Source of the DNA: Psychroserpens algicola
GTDB taxonomy: Bacteria; Bacteroidota; Bacteroidia; Flavobacteriales; Flavobacteriaceae
Reading direction: 5' to 3'
Assembly (NCBI RefSeq): GCF_014526325.1
Contig: NZ_JACNMJ010000007.1
Location: forward strand, 62,001-126,000
Length of the DNA stretch: 64,000 nt
Both the position numbers and the translations under genes were made by a program. The notes below the pieces were generated by a model that saw only the letters and a list, made by a program, of their open reading frames with translations, was not told the DNA's origin and did no database searches. How positions within the stretch are numbered: the first letter of the stretch is position 1; each line of letters starts with the position of its first letter. Below, piece after piece: positions 25,109 through 33,849 of the stretch.

Positions 25109-27250
25109 TTAAAAGTTTAAATTATATAATAGTTTTAAGTAATATGATCGTCCGTATCCCAGTAAAAGTGAGCTGTTATTCGAGGTATGAGTTCCTCCGC
25201 TTGTAGCATTGCTAACATTGACATTAGTTAGATCTAATAGATTTCGCGCGCCAAGTGTAAGGTCTATGGTATTATTAAAAAATGATTTTTTAACCGAAGC
25301 ATCAAGCCAACTATAGGCTTCTGTTGTAGCTTTTGAAAATAATGAATTGCCATTTTCATCAGTATCAGTTGCTATATAATTTTGCTGTTCACCGTTATAC
25401 TTAAGTAGCATAGTAAATGAGGTATTCCATTTTTTATGGACATAGGAAGCACTGGTATTAATTTGAAAATTGTATAAATAGTCATCTTCTCCATGGACTT
25501 CATCTTCATTAATTCTTGAAATTCCTTGAAGCGTCGCGCCTAAATTAAAAGTGAAACCATTTGTTTTTAAGGTGTTATCAAGCGTGATACCCACTAATTT
25601 GAAATTGTCAATATTGATATATTGGTATTGTAAAGGTGTCGTATTTACAATGGCTAAATCAATTCTGTCAGACACATTTATGTAGCTTAATTTTAAATTG
25701 TTTATCAAAGAGGTATCATTAAACCAATGGCGTTTTTTTAAATTGACAAATGCCGAAAATCCATGTTCGGGATTGAGATTTTCATTGCCTTGAACATCAT
25801 GATTGGAATCCACAAAATAATAGTAGAGTTCTTCAAAATTTGGAACTCTGTATGAGGTTCCTATATTACCGCGAAGTTCAAAATTATTAGGCATTAAATA
25901 CCTGGCACTTATGGATCCCGTTAGTTTTGAATCAAATTGAGAATTGTGTTCATATCTAATACCAGGTCGTAATGATAATTTTTTTGAGAACTTTAATTCT
26001 GAAGAACCAAATAGCGCAATATTACTTTGTGTGTTTGTTTTATCTTCTTGGGTAACTTCACCAGAAGCTTGTGTGTCAAAGCCTTCAATATATCTGGCTT
26101 CATATCCTAATTGAAAATTATAAAAATCACTTTTTACTAAATTTCCGATGGTACCTTTAGAAAATAAAACTTTACTCGATTGATAGGTGTCATCGGTTTC
26201 ATTACTTCTTTCTTGCGATAAAATAAAATAGTTAAATTCGTTTAAGTTGCGTTTTTGTTGCTGATACGACAGAGCAATATTATAATTGGCGCCTGAGTTC
26301 AAGTGACCATCAATATTTAAATTGTTGAGCCATCTATTGGTTTTAAAAATACGATCTGTAGCCGACGGATTGCTGGTTTGAGTTTCAGTATCAATATTTG
26401 CTCTAACAGCTGCATCGTAGTAATTTAAGCGTTCGTTAAAGTATTCGAATTTATAAAACAGTCTGAAGTTTTTAGCCTTATAATTGATTAAAACATTGGT
26501 TACTATTTGATGCTTTGGCAACCATTCATACCCTCTTAAACCATCATTTTGATAATAATCGCGACCTTGCCTGTTATTAAAGAAGCCAGCAAAATCATTT
26601 CGGTTAAAGCCTATTTTTGTAAACCAAGTATCAGATATGTTATGAGCGATGTTTATAGATTGTATATGTCTTCCTTTATCAAACCATTCGTACTCATCAC
26701 TAACAGTTTCTTCTTTTAGGTAGGTCTGGATTTTCCAATTCTCACTAATTGATTTTTTAGTAATGATGTTAATGACTCCAGAAACCGAATTTGCTCCATA
26801 TTCAACTCCCATAGAGCCTTCAACAATTTCGATACGTTCAACATCATCAAGATTTATTTGAGTTAAATCGATGTTATTTCCTAAGCCATTATCACTTACT
26901 AAAGGCACATTATCAATAAGAATATTAAAGTATTGCGCATCTAAACCAAAAAATGAAATGGTAGATTTCCCGGTTTGAGAATTCGGAATAATAGTGAGGT
27001 TAAGATTAAAGTTTAATAGGTCTGCTAAGTTGTTAGCCGCTTGTTGATCAATCTGCTTTCGGTTAATCACAATCACATTATGAACCGATTTTTTTATAGA
27101 CTGCGGATTATATTGTCCTGTGATGACAACCTCTTCTAATTTTTCAGGTAGTACAGAATCTTTAGCTATCTCTTTGGCTTCCTGAGAAAAAGAAAGCCCG
27201 ACGATAAAAAGTGAAAAATAAATACAGAAATTATTTTTATTTAGACTCAT
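25109..27250 (-). CDS. TonB-dependent receptor, probably heme/iron (HmuR-like)
   Basis: A 713-residue outer-membrane receptor with a signal peptide (about residues 1-22, ending SFSQ). The plug domain (about 35-160) begins with a TonB-box-like EEVVITG and contains NLADLLNFNLNL, ILIDNVPLV and ERIEIVEGSMGVEYGANSVSGVINIITKK; a barrel follows, ending KLLYNLNF with the terminal Phe needed for outer-membrane assembly. Its partner is the HmuY-like lipoprotein 12 nt downstream. A TATATTTG box and a 23-bp dyad overlapping the -33 region lie just upstream, so iron- or heme-dependent repression is likely. The heme substrate is inferred from HmuY. Confidence 0.85.
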   Translation of the reverse strand: MSLNKNNFCIYFSLFIVGLSFSQEAKEIAKDSVLPEKLEEVVITGQYNPQSIKKSVHNVIVINRKQIDQQAANNLADLLNFNLNLTIIPNSQTGKSTISFFGLDAQYFNILIDNVPLVSDNGLGNNIDLTQINLDDVERIEIVEGSMGVEYGANSVSGVINIITKKSISENWKIQTYLKEETVSDEYEWFDKGRHIQSINIAHNISDTWFTKIGFNRNDFAGFFNNRQGRDYYQNDGLRGYEWLPKHQIVTNVLINYKAKNFRLFYKFEYFNERLNYYDAAVRANIDTETQTSNPSATDRIFKTNRWLNNLNIDGHLNSGANYNIALSYQQQKRNLNEFNYFILSQERSNETDDTYQSSKVLFSKGTIGNLVKSDFYNFQLGYEARYIEGFDTQASGEVTQEDKTNTQSNIALFGSSELKFSKKLSLRPGIRYEHNSQFDSKLTGSISARYLMPNNFELRGNIGTSYRVPNFEELYYYFVDSNHDVQGNENLNPEHGFSAFVNLKKRHWFNDTSLINNLKLSYINVSDRIDLAIVNTTPLQYQYINIDNFKLVGITLDNTLKTNGFTFNLGATLQGISRINEDEVHGEDDYLYNFQINTSASYVHKKWNTSFTMLLKYNGEQQNYIATDTDENGNSLFSKATTEAYSWLDASVKKSFFNNTIDLTLGARNLLDLTNVNVSNATSGGTHTSNNSSLLLGYGRSYYLKLLYNLNF

Positions 27251-27268
27251 TCTTGATTAGATTTGCTG

Positions 27269-27276
27269 CAAATATA
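27269..27276 (-). promoter_or_regulatory. -7 promoter box of the heme receptor operon
   Basis: On the minus strand this reads TATATTTG, an exact TAnnTTTG, 19 nt before the receptor ATG. The -33 region falls inside the 27282-27304 dyad. Confidence 0.65.
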
Positions 27277-27281
27277 ATTAC

Positions 27282-27304
27282 TTATTTTAATTCAGTCTAA
27301 ATAA
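27282..27304. promoter_or_regulatory. Candidate iron/heme operator, copy 1
   Basis: TTATTT, 11 nt, AAATAA, with A at spacer positions 3 and 7 and TCT at its end. It overlaps the -33 region of the receptor promoter and lies 51 bp before the divergent DUF6607-like gene, so one bound repressor could control both directions. Copies 2 and 3 are at 32515 and 32588. Confidence 0.6.
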
Positions 27305-27354
27305 GAACAAATAAATTTAAACTTTTTTCAATCATAAAAAACAAGCACTTAAAA

Positions 27355-28260
27355 ATGAAACAAATAGCAGGTTTACTCGTATTAATTTTAACATGTTCAT
27401 CACTTGGATATGCTCAAAACAAAAAAGAACAGGATAAAGAAGCCATCAAGAATATGTGTGGTTGTTTTGAGGTGACCTTCAATTTTACAGAAACTTTTTC
27501 TTACAGCGAGGATTCGCTTTATAAGCCTTCTAAAACTAAAGTCGATAAGGGTTTAGAGTGGGCACAATTGATAGAAGATGCCGATAACAAATTATCAATC
27601 CAGCATTTATTACAGGTTGGAAATCCTTCAAATCCTCACATCGTTAAACACTGGCGACAAGATTGGTTGTTTGAAAATACCAACTTCTACATGTTTAACG
27701 GTGATAATGCCTGGCTTTTTGAAACTAAAAAGCCTTCAGATGTAAAAGGACAATGGACTCAAAAGGTGTTTCAGGTAGATGATAGTCCGCGTTACGAAGG
27801 TTCAGCAACTTGGGTTCATTTGGATGGAAAAAGCTACTGGGAAAATACGACACCAGCACCTTTGCCGAGGCGTGAATATACGAAGCGTAGTGATTATAAT
27901 GTAACGCTTAGAGGTAACAGACATGAAATTACAACTTATGGATGGGTTCACGATCAGGATAATGATAAAGTGATTCGTGAAGATGGAAAAGAGGATGTGA
28001 TTTTAGCCAAAGAAAAAGGCTATAATACGTATGTTAAAGTTGATGACAGTAGATGTCAAGCTGCAGCAGATTGGTGGAAAGAACATCAAGATAAGTGGGC
28101 AAATGTCAGACATAAATGGGATGAGGTTTATAGCAGGAATCAGGATTTGACTTTAGCTTCTAAAGTCGACAATAAATTGTTGTTTAAGTATTTGTTTTCT
28201 GATGACATAAGTGAAGAAAAAGATATTGATAGTGTCATTGAATCCTTTGTAAAAAAATAA
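27355..28260 (+). CDS. Secreted protein of the DUF6607-like family
   Basis: A 301-residue protein with a signal peptide (MKQIAGLLVLILTCSSLGYAQ). After it comes KNMCGCFEVTFNFTETFSY, then a Trp-rich body (HWRQDWLFENTNFYMFNGDNAWLFE, WTQKVFQVDD, YGWVHDQDND, ADWWKEHQDKWANVRHKWDEVY). The sequence is reminiscent of the family called DUF6607, which I recall from memory and cannot check here. The CGC motif and many Trp/His residues would suit metal or tetrapyrrole binding, but this is inference. It is the first gene of a tight operon (1 nt to the ankyrin gene) divergent from the heme receptor. Confidence 0.65.
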   Translation: MKQIAGLLVLILTCSSLGYAQNKKEQDKEAIKNMCGCFEVTFNFTETFSYSEDSLYKPSKTKVDKGLEWAQLIEDADNKLSIQHLLQVGNPSNPHIVKHWRQDWLFENTNFYMFNGDNAWLFETKKPSDVKGQWTQKVFQVDDSPRYEGSATWVHLDGKSYWENTTPAPLPRREYTKRSDYNVTLRGNRHEITTYGWVHDQDNDKVIREDGKEDVILAKEKGYNTYVKVDDSRCQAAADWWKEHQDKWANVRHKWDEVYSRNQDLTLASKVDNKLLFKYLFSDDISEEKDIDSVIESFVKK

Positions 28261-28261
28261 G

Positions 28262-29740
28262 ATGAAACAGTTTAAAATATATACCATCCTTATGGTACTT
28301 TTAATAAGTGCCTATGGTTTTTCTCAAGATAATATTTTTTTAAGTCGCGATTATTGGAGTACTAATCCTTCCATTGAAAGTATCGATTTAAAAATTAAAG
28401 AAGGTCACGATATCGCTGAGGCGAATAGCAACAATTTTGATGCTGTGGTCTATGCTATCCTTCAAAATGCCCCAAATACTATCATTAAATATATTCAGTC
28501 TAAAAAAGGAAATGAGGTCAATAAGCTCACACATGATGGGAGAACTTACATCTTTTGGGCGGCTTATAAAGGCAATGTAGAGTTTATGAAATATCTGCTT
28601 AGTAAAGGCGCAAAAACAGATTTGACAGATGATAAAGGCTACACAATTTTGAATTTTGCAGCATCGTCTGGGCAACCAAACACTGAAGTCTATGATGTAT
28701 GTCTGGCTAATGGCGCTGATCTAAAAAAAGACCTGACTCCAGATGGTGCTAATGCTTTACTGTTAGCTGCTCCAAGCGATAAGAATTTTAAACTGATTGA
28801 TTATTTTCAATCGAAAGGTGTAGACCTTAATAGCGTAGATAATGAGGGTAATGATGCATTTAATTATGTCGCAAAAACAGGAAATATAAAGCTGATGAAT
28901 ACGCTACGCCATAAAGGCGTCAAAGGAAACCATCAGGCCTTTTTGTTTGCTGCCTATGGAACACGAGGAAAAGCTAATGGTGTCGAAGTTTATAAGTATT
29001 TAGAAACTGTAGGTTTAGATCCAAATATATCAAATGCTGAAGGTATATCGCCATTACATATTGTTGCGTCTCGAAGTAATGATCTCGAGTTGATTAATTA
29101 TTTAATAGACAGAGGTTTGGACGTAAGCACCAAAGATTTCAATGGTAATACTGCTGTTATGAACGCTGCTTCAAGAAATACTATAGATGTGGTTAAAATT
29201 ATGGTTGCTAATTTAAAGCGCATTAATGCGACCAATAAAAAAGGACAGTCGGCTTTATCGTTAGCCGTTCAAAACAATACTTCAGATGTTGTCGCATTTT
29301 TGCTTGACAAGGGTTATGATACCAAGATTGTTGATGCTGAAGGCAATAATTTAGCCTACTATTTGATTCAGTCGTATGCAGACAGGACGAAATCCGAATT
29401 TTCTAAAAAGCTTGAGCTATTAAAGGCCAATCATGTTGATGTATCTGCTGTTCAAAAGAGTGGAAACACCTGGTTTCATCTAGCGATTGAAAAGGAGAGT
29501 ATGGCGATTCTAAATTTGGCACTACAAATGAATCAGGATATCAATGCTAAAAACAATGAAGGGTATACAGCTCTACATCTGGCTGCGATGAAAGCAAAAG
29601 ATGATACGGTTCTTAAGTTTCTTTTAGAACACGGAGCAAAGTCAACTATAGTCACAGACTTTGAAGAAACAGCTTACGATTTAGCTAAAGAAAATGAGTT
29701 ACTTCAACAGCAAAATATTTCAGTAGAATTTTTAAAATAG
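28262..29740 (+). CDS. Secreted ankyrin-repeat protein
   Basis: A 492-residue protein with a signal peptide (MKQFKIYTILMVLLISAYGFSQ). About ten ankyrin repeats fill residues 50-480; clear ones are DGRTYIFWAAYKGNVEFMKYLLSKGAKTDLTDDKGYT, EGISPLHIVASRSNDLELINYLIDRGLDV and EGYTALHLAAMKAKDDTVLKFLLEHGA (shown here by their start only in function terms: loop, helix pair, turn). A periplasmic location is predicted, so it is a scaffold or partner-binding protein outside the cytoplasm. It starts 1 nt after the DUF6607-like gene and 10 nt before the DUF2271 gene. The partner is unknown; the neighbours suggest an iron or heme redox complex. Confidence 0.85.
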   Translation: MKQFKIYTILMVLLISAYGFSQDNIFLSRDYWSTNPSIESIDLKIKEGHDIAEANSNNFDAVVYAILQNAPNTIIKYIQSKKGNEVNKLTHDGRTYIFWAAYKGNVEFMKYLLSKGAKTDLTDDKGYTILNFAASSGQPNTEVYDVCLANGADLKKDLTPDGANALLLAAPSDKNFKLIDYFQSKGVDLNSVDNEGNDAFNYVAKTGNIKLMNTLRHKGVKGNHQAFLFAAYGTRGKANGVEVYKYLETVGLDPNISNAEGISPLHIVASRSNDLELINYLIDRGLDVSTKDFNGNTAVMNAASRNTIDVVKIMVANLKRINATNKKGQSALSLAVQNNTSDVVAFLLDKGYDTKIVDAEGNNLAYYLIQSYADRTKSEFSKKLELLKANHVDVSAVQKSGNTWFHLAIEKESMAILNLALQMNQDINAKNNEGYTALHLAAMKAKDDTVLKFLLEHGAKSTIVTDFEETAYDLAKENELLQQQNISVEFLK

Positions 29741-29750
29741 AAAACATCAT

Positions 29751-30236
29751 ATGAAAAATTTACGTTTAATACTGCCTTTATGTATTGTCGTTTTCGGACT
29801 CATGTCTTTTAAAACCTTAACTGAATCATCAAAGTATAAATGCATGATTCAAATGAAAAACTATTCAGGTGAAGGTGCTTATATCGTCATTTCTTTAATC
29901 AATCCTGAAGGTGAATACGAGAAAACCTTGTATGTGAAAGGTGATGATGATGAATGGTATAATACGGTGGAATCCTGGTGGGATTTCTACGGAAAAAGAC
30001 GAACAGATATCGATGCGATTACGGGAGCTACAATTAGTGGTGGAGAACGCGCAGTTTCTGTGATAGAAATTGATGATGCTCAACTCGATAAAGGCTATAA
30101 ACTCAGATTTGAATCGGCCGTTGAAGACCAGGAATACTATAAAAATGATGTCGAATTTGACCTAACATCTCAAAATGTGAAAAGCAAAATTGAAGGGAAA
30201 GGTTTTATTAGATACGTACGAATGATGCCTCAATAA
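29751..30236 (+). CDS. DUF2271 periplasmic protein with flavinylation-like motif
   Basis: A 161-residue protein with an N-terminal hydrophobic export signal (about 1-21). The rest fits DUF2271, a small beta-rich domain: CMIQMKNYSGEGAYIVISL, TLYVKGDDDEWYNTVESWW, and RYVRMMPQ at the end. Residues 88-94 are DAITGAT, which fits the D-x-x-(S/T)-G-A-(T/S) motif that ApbE enzymes modify with covalent FMN; Thr94 would be the attachment site. No apbE gene is in this window. It sits 11 nt before a membrane flavoreductase, so a role as periplasmic electron acceptor is attractive. Domain assignment is fairly sure; flavinylation is inference. Confidence 0.75.
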   Translation: MKNLRLILPLCIVVFGLMSFKTLTESSKYKCMIQMKNYSGEGAYIVISLINPEGEYEKTLYVKGDDDEWYNTVESWWDFYGKRRTDIDAITGATISGGERAVSVIEIDDAQLDKGYKLRFESAVEDQEYYKNDVEFDLTSQNVKSKIEGKGFIRYVRMMPQ

Positions 30237-30247
30237 ATCCATTGCTA

Positions 30248-32443
30248 ATGACCATGTCTATCTGGAGATTCAGTCATTTTTTACTGGCTTTAATATCTTC
30301 TGTTTTTATTGTTTTAGCTTCAGTAACTGGTATGATTTTGGCTTTTGAGCCCATTTCAAATCAGCTGCAATCTTATGGCTTTAACGATGAAGTTACAATT
30401 GCTACAACCATTGAAAATTTACAAGGTCGCTATGATGAAATCATTACTATCGAAATCGATGAAAATGATTTTGTCGTAGCTTCTGTAATAACCAAAGCGG
30501 GTGAAAGTGAGACCTTTTTTATCAACCCCGAAACGGGAGAAAAATTAGGTGATCTTATAGAAAAAGCACCACTATTTAGTTTTTCGACTAATTTGCATCG
30601 TTCCCTGTTTTTAAAATCAATAGGTCGTTTTATTGTTGGTTTAGTGTCCTTTTTTCTGGTACTAATGGCTATTTCTGGCATCATGCTCATCCTAAAACGA
30701 CAAGGCGGAATACGTCGTTATTTTTCTAAGGTTGTCAACGAAAATTTCGAGCAATATTATCATGTTGTTTTTGGGCGATGGTTTTTAATTCCGATACTTA
30801 TTGTTGCATTGACAGGTGTGTATTTATCCTTGGAGAAATTTTCAATGCTTCCAGAAACTCATCTATCACATCACTATCCTGAGGCTGAAGATTCGGAACT
30901 GGATACAACTACATTAATTTCAGATTTTGAGGTTTTTAAGACTTTAAAACTTGCCGATGTAAACAGTCTGGAGTTCCCGTTTTCTGAAGCTATTGATGAT
31001 TATTTCTTTATCAAACTGAAAGATCGGGAGTTGTTGGTTAATCAATATTCTGGTGCGATTATAAGTGAACAAGCCTATCCATTAGTCACTTTGTTGTCAC
31101 AATGGAGTTTATTGCTGCATACAGGACAAGGGACGATTTTATGGTCTGTTGTATTGTTTCTGGTTTGTGTGGCTTTACTGTTTTTTATCTATTCGGGTTT
31201 TGCAATGACATTAAACCGTCGGAAAAACACTAGGGTTTCAAAAAATAAATTCACTAAAGATACTTCAGAATATATCATTCTTGTAGGCTCCGAAACAGGA
31301 AGTACTTTTAGTTTTGCAAGTTTGTTTTATGAGGCCTTGATTGCTCAAGGCAAAACGGTATTTATGGCTTCAATGAATACTTATACCAGTTATAAAGAAG
31401 CTAAGCATTTCTTTATTTTCACGTCCACCTATGGCGAAGGTGATGCACCATCAAATGCCAGTAAGTTTGAAGATTTAGTAAAGCGAACCACTCAAAATCA
31501 TACGATAGATTACGCTGTATTAGGTTTTGGTTCGTTGCAATATCCAGATTATTGTAAATACGCAGAAGATGTCGATATGTTGTTGACATCACATCAAAAC
31601 TTTCAGAAGAAAATGGAAGTGTTTAAAATTAATAATCAGTCGTTTGACGCTTTTCAGAATTGGATACAACAATGGGAAAAAGCTTATGGGATTACGCTTC
31701 AGATTAAACCACCTAAATTAATTTCAGATTCAAAATTTACCAGACAATTCAGAGTGGTTGAACGTACCGAATTAAATGAAGATGCCACTTTTATGTTGCG
31801 ATTACAACCAATAAAAAAAGTTGCATTTCAGTCTGGAGATTTGTTAGCGTTTCGACCAGATGACTCTCAAGCTGCACGTCAATATTCCATAGCTAGAATA
31901 GGAGATGAGGTGTTGTTGAGTATCAAAAAACATGAACAAGGCTTATGTTCTTCCTATTTAAGTCAACGACATACAGGTGATGTTATTACAGCAACCGTTC
32001 AACCCAATCCAGAGTTTCATCTATCGAAATCGTCAAACACCATTTTGATTGCCAACGGCACAGGAGTTGCTCCATTTTTAGGGATGATACACGACCCAAA
32101 AACTAAATACGACTGTCATTTGTTTTTAGGCTTAAGAACCCAACAATCCTTGCAACTCTATTCAATATATATTGATAAGGCTTTAGCAAATCATCATTTA
32201 AAAACATCTCAAGTGGCATTTTCACAAGACACTTCAGCAAAAGTCTATGTGCAAGATTTGATAAAACAAAACGATGAGTTTATTGCCAATCATCTAAAAA
32301 AGGGCAGCATCATTATGATTTGCGGTTCTATAATGATGCAAAATCAGGTATTTGAGGTTCTTGATGCTCTTTTACAATCTAAATTAAACCTGTCCATTCA
32401 ACACTTTAAATCTCGTAATCAAATCAAAACCGACTGTTATTAA
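30248..32443 (+). CDS. PepSY-membrane / flavodoxin / FNR-type reductase
   Basis: A 731-residue three-part protein started at ATG 30248 (an in-frame TTG 6 nt earlier is less likely). Positions below use the frame beginning two residues earlier. Residues 1-330 are a PepSY-associated membrane domain with four helices and conserved-type histidines (LHRS at 119, HTGQG at 293), which could hold heme. Residues 343-490 are a flavodoxin domain (LVGSETGSTFSFA, TSTYGEGDAPSNA). Residues 510-733 are a ferredoxin-reductase-like FAD/NAD(P)H domain (ARQYSIA, ANGTGVAPFLGMI, MICGSIMM). Electrons would run from NAD(P)H through FAD and FMN into the membrane. It closes the four-gene operon; iron or heme reduction is inferred from context. 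Confidence 0.85.
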   Translation: MTMSIWRFSHFLLALISSVFIVLASVTGMILAFEPISNQLQSYGFNDEVTIATTIENLQGRYDEIITIEIDENDFVVASVITKAGESETFFINPETGEKLGDLIEKAPLFSFSTNLHRSLFLKSIGRFIVGLVSFFLVLMAISGIMLILKRQGGIRRYFSKVVNENFEQYYHVVFGRWFLIPILIVALTGVYLSLEKFSMLPETHLSHHYPEAEDSELDTTTLISDFEVFKTLKLADVNSLEFPFSEAIDDYFFIKLKDRELLVNQYSGAIISEQAYPLVTLLSQWSLLLHTGQGTILWSVVLFLVCVALLFFIYSGFAMTLNRRKNTRVSKNKFTKDTSEYIILVGSETGSTFSFASLFYEALIAQGKTVFMASMNTYTSYKEAKHFFIFTSTYGEGDAPSNASKFEDLVKRTTQNHTIDYAVLGFGSLQYPDYCKYAEDVDMLLTSHQNFQKKMEVFKINNQSFDAFQNWIQQWEKAYGITLQIKPPKLISDSKFTRQFRVVERTELNEDATFMLRLQPIKKVAFQSGDLLAFRPDDSQAARQYSIARIGDEVLLSIKKHEQGLCSSYLSQRHTGDVITATVQPNPEFHLSKSSNTILIANGTGVAPFLGMIHDPKTKYDCHLFLGLRTQQSLQLYSIYIDKALANHHLKTSQVAFSQDTSAKVYVQDLIKQNDEFIANHLKKGSIIMICGSIMMQNQVFEVLDALLQSKLNLSIQHFKSRNQIKTDCY

Positions 32444-32514
32444 GTGGTTTTTCTATTCTTTTCTATAGTTAAAACCTATTGTGTTAATTGTTGATATTTA
32501 GAGTGCTATAATTT

Positions 32515-32537
32515 TTATTTAAATTTAATCTAAATAA
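32515..32537. promoter_or_regulatory. Candidate iron/heme operator, copy 2
   Basis: TTATTT, 11 nt, AAATAA with spacer ending TCT; in this copy the arms extend to an 8-bp perfect inverted repeat TTTATTTA/TAAATAAA. It abuts the -33 TTTG of the DUF4856 promoter from upstream. Confidence 0.6.
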
Positions 32538-32539
32538 AG

Positions 32540-32570
32540 TTTGAATATTTAATACTGTGTTTTATTTTTG
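32540..32570 (+). promoter_or_regulatory. Promoter of the DUF4856-imelysin module
   Basis: TTTG at 32540-32543 and TATTTTTG at 32563-32570 with a 19-bp spacer: a full match to the Bacteroidota consensus. It is bracketed by operator copies 2 and 3. Confidence 0.78.
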
Positions 32571-32587
32571 CAGTCGAATTACATTAA

Positions 32588-32610
32588 TTATTTGTAACAA
32601 GTCTAAATAA
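32588..32610. promoter_or_regulatory. Candidate iron/heme operator, copy 3
   Basis: TTATTT, 11 nt, AAATAA with spacer ending TCT. It covers the predicted transcribed leader just downstream of the transcription start and ends 22 nt before the DUF4856 start codon. Confidence 0.6.
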
Positions 32611-32632
32611 AAACAATATAACCTAAAATCAA

Positions 32633-33832
32633 ATGAAAAGATTAGCTCTAAGTTTATGCGTCCTAGCAAGTATATTCACATCGTGTTCAAGTGACGATGA
32701 TAATACTACTGGTGGTCAACAAATTGAAACACCAATCACCTACAGTTTTGAAAGAAATGGAGAATCTACAGTGAATTTTGGTGGTCAAACCACAAGAATT
32801 GCCATGGCTGGAGAATTAGCATCTGCCTTATTAGATAACACCAATACGGAAGCTCAATTAGATGGTATGTTTGCTCATGTTGAAGGGGAAGCTGATTTTT
32901 CTGATGCCGATTTAAACGCTTCTGATAAAAGTATCCGATCGAAAGTTGCTGCTTCTAAAGATTTTTTCTCTGCAAATGCTACACTTTCAGCTGCTATAAA
33001 AGCTGAATTTGACGCATGGATTGAAGATCAGGCGACAACGGTGTTTCCAAACTGGGATGCCACTGCTACTCCTGGTTCTGCAGGACAATTGCAACAAGCT
33101 GGAGGTGGTTCGATACGTTATATCAACGGAAAAGGTTTTGAATTAAATCAGGTAGTCGCTAAAGGATTAATTGGTGGTTTAATGACAGATCAAATGCTGA
33201 ACAACTATTTAAGTCCGGCAGTTTTGGATGAAGGTTCTAACATCGAAAATAATGATAATGACATTGTTGAAGACGGTAAAACCTATACAACGATGGAACA
33301 CAAATGGGATGAAGCTTATGGTTACTTATATGGAGCAGAAATTGATGCGACTATGCCAGTACTAGGTGCTGATAGCTTTTTAAATAATTATTTAAACCGA
33401 TTAGAAAACGATGAAGATTTTGCAGGCATTGCGCAAACTGTTTTTGATGCGTTTAAATTAGGTCGTGCAGCAATTGTTGCTAAAGATTACAACTTAAGAG
33501 ATGCGCAAGCTGAAATCATTAAAGCTCAAATTTCTAAAGTTAGTGCTGTAAGAGCTGTACATTATTTACAAGCTGGAAAACAAAAACTAGCCGAAAATGA
33601 TATGGCGAGTGCTTTTCATCAGCTATCTGAAGGTTTAGGGTTTATCTATAGCCTTCAATTTACAAGAGAACCAAATTCAACACAACCGTATTTTACAAAT
33701 GCAGAAGTAATGGCATTTATGAATACGCTTTCTGAAGGCAATGGATTTTGGGATGTTACTGCTGAAACTTTAGATACCATATCTCAAGAGATTGCTGATC
33801 GATTCGATTTTACAGTCGAAGCAGCTAATTAA
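32633..33832 (+). CDS. DUF4856 lipoprotein
   Basis: A 399-residue lipoprotein with lipobox FTSC (Cys18) followed by SSDDDNTTGG. The body matches the DUF4856 layout: TYSFERNGESTVNFGGQTTRI, a helical middle with MEHKWDEAYGYLYGA and LDEGSNIENNDNDIVEDGKTYT, then LREA-like helices and a late HQLSEGLGFIYSLQF. DUF4856 proteins occur in Bacteroidota next to imelysin-like lipoproteins, as here. The WDEAYGYLYG segment resembles part of the imelysin fold, so it may be a distant relative. Function unknown; surface or periplasmic iron handling is inferred from neighbours and the operators. Its promoter has two candidate operator sites. Confidence 0.78.
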   Translation: MKRLALSLCVLASIFTSCSSDDDNTTGGQQIETPITYSFERNGESTVNFGGQTTRIAMAGELASALLDNTNTEAQLDGMFAHVEGEADFSDADLNASDKSIRSKVAASKDFFSANATLSAAIKAEFDAWIEDQATTVFPNWDATATPGSAGQLQQAGGGSIRYINGKGFELNQVVAKGLIGGLMTDQMLNNYLSPAVLDEGSNIENNDNDIVEDGKTYTTMEHKWDEAYGYLYGAEIDATMPVLGADSFLNNYLNRLENDEDFAGIAQTVFDAFKLGRAAIVAKDYNLRDAQAEIIKAQISKVSAVRAVHYLQAGKQKLAENDMASAFHQLSEGLGFIYSLQFTREPNSTQPYFTNAEVMAFMNTLSEGNGFWDVTAETLDTISQEIADRFDFTVEAAN

Positions 33833-33849
33833 TATAAATTATTTGAAAT

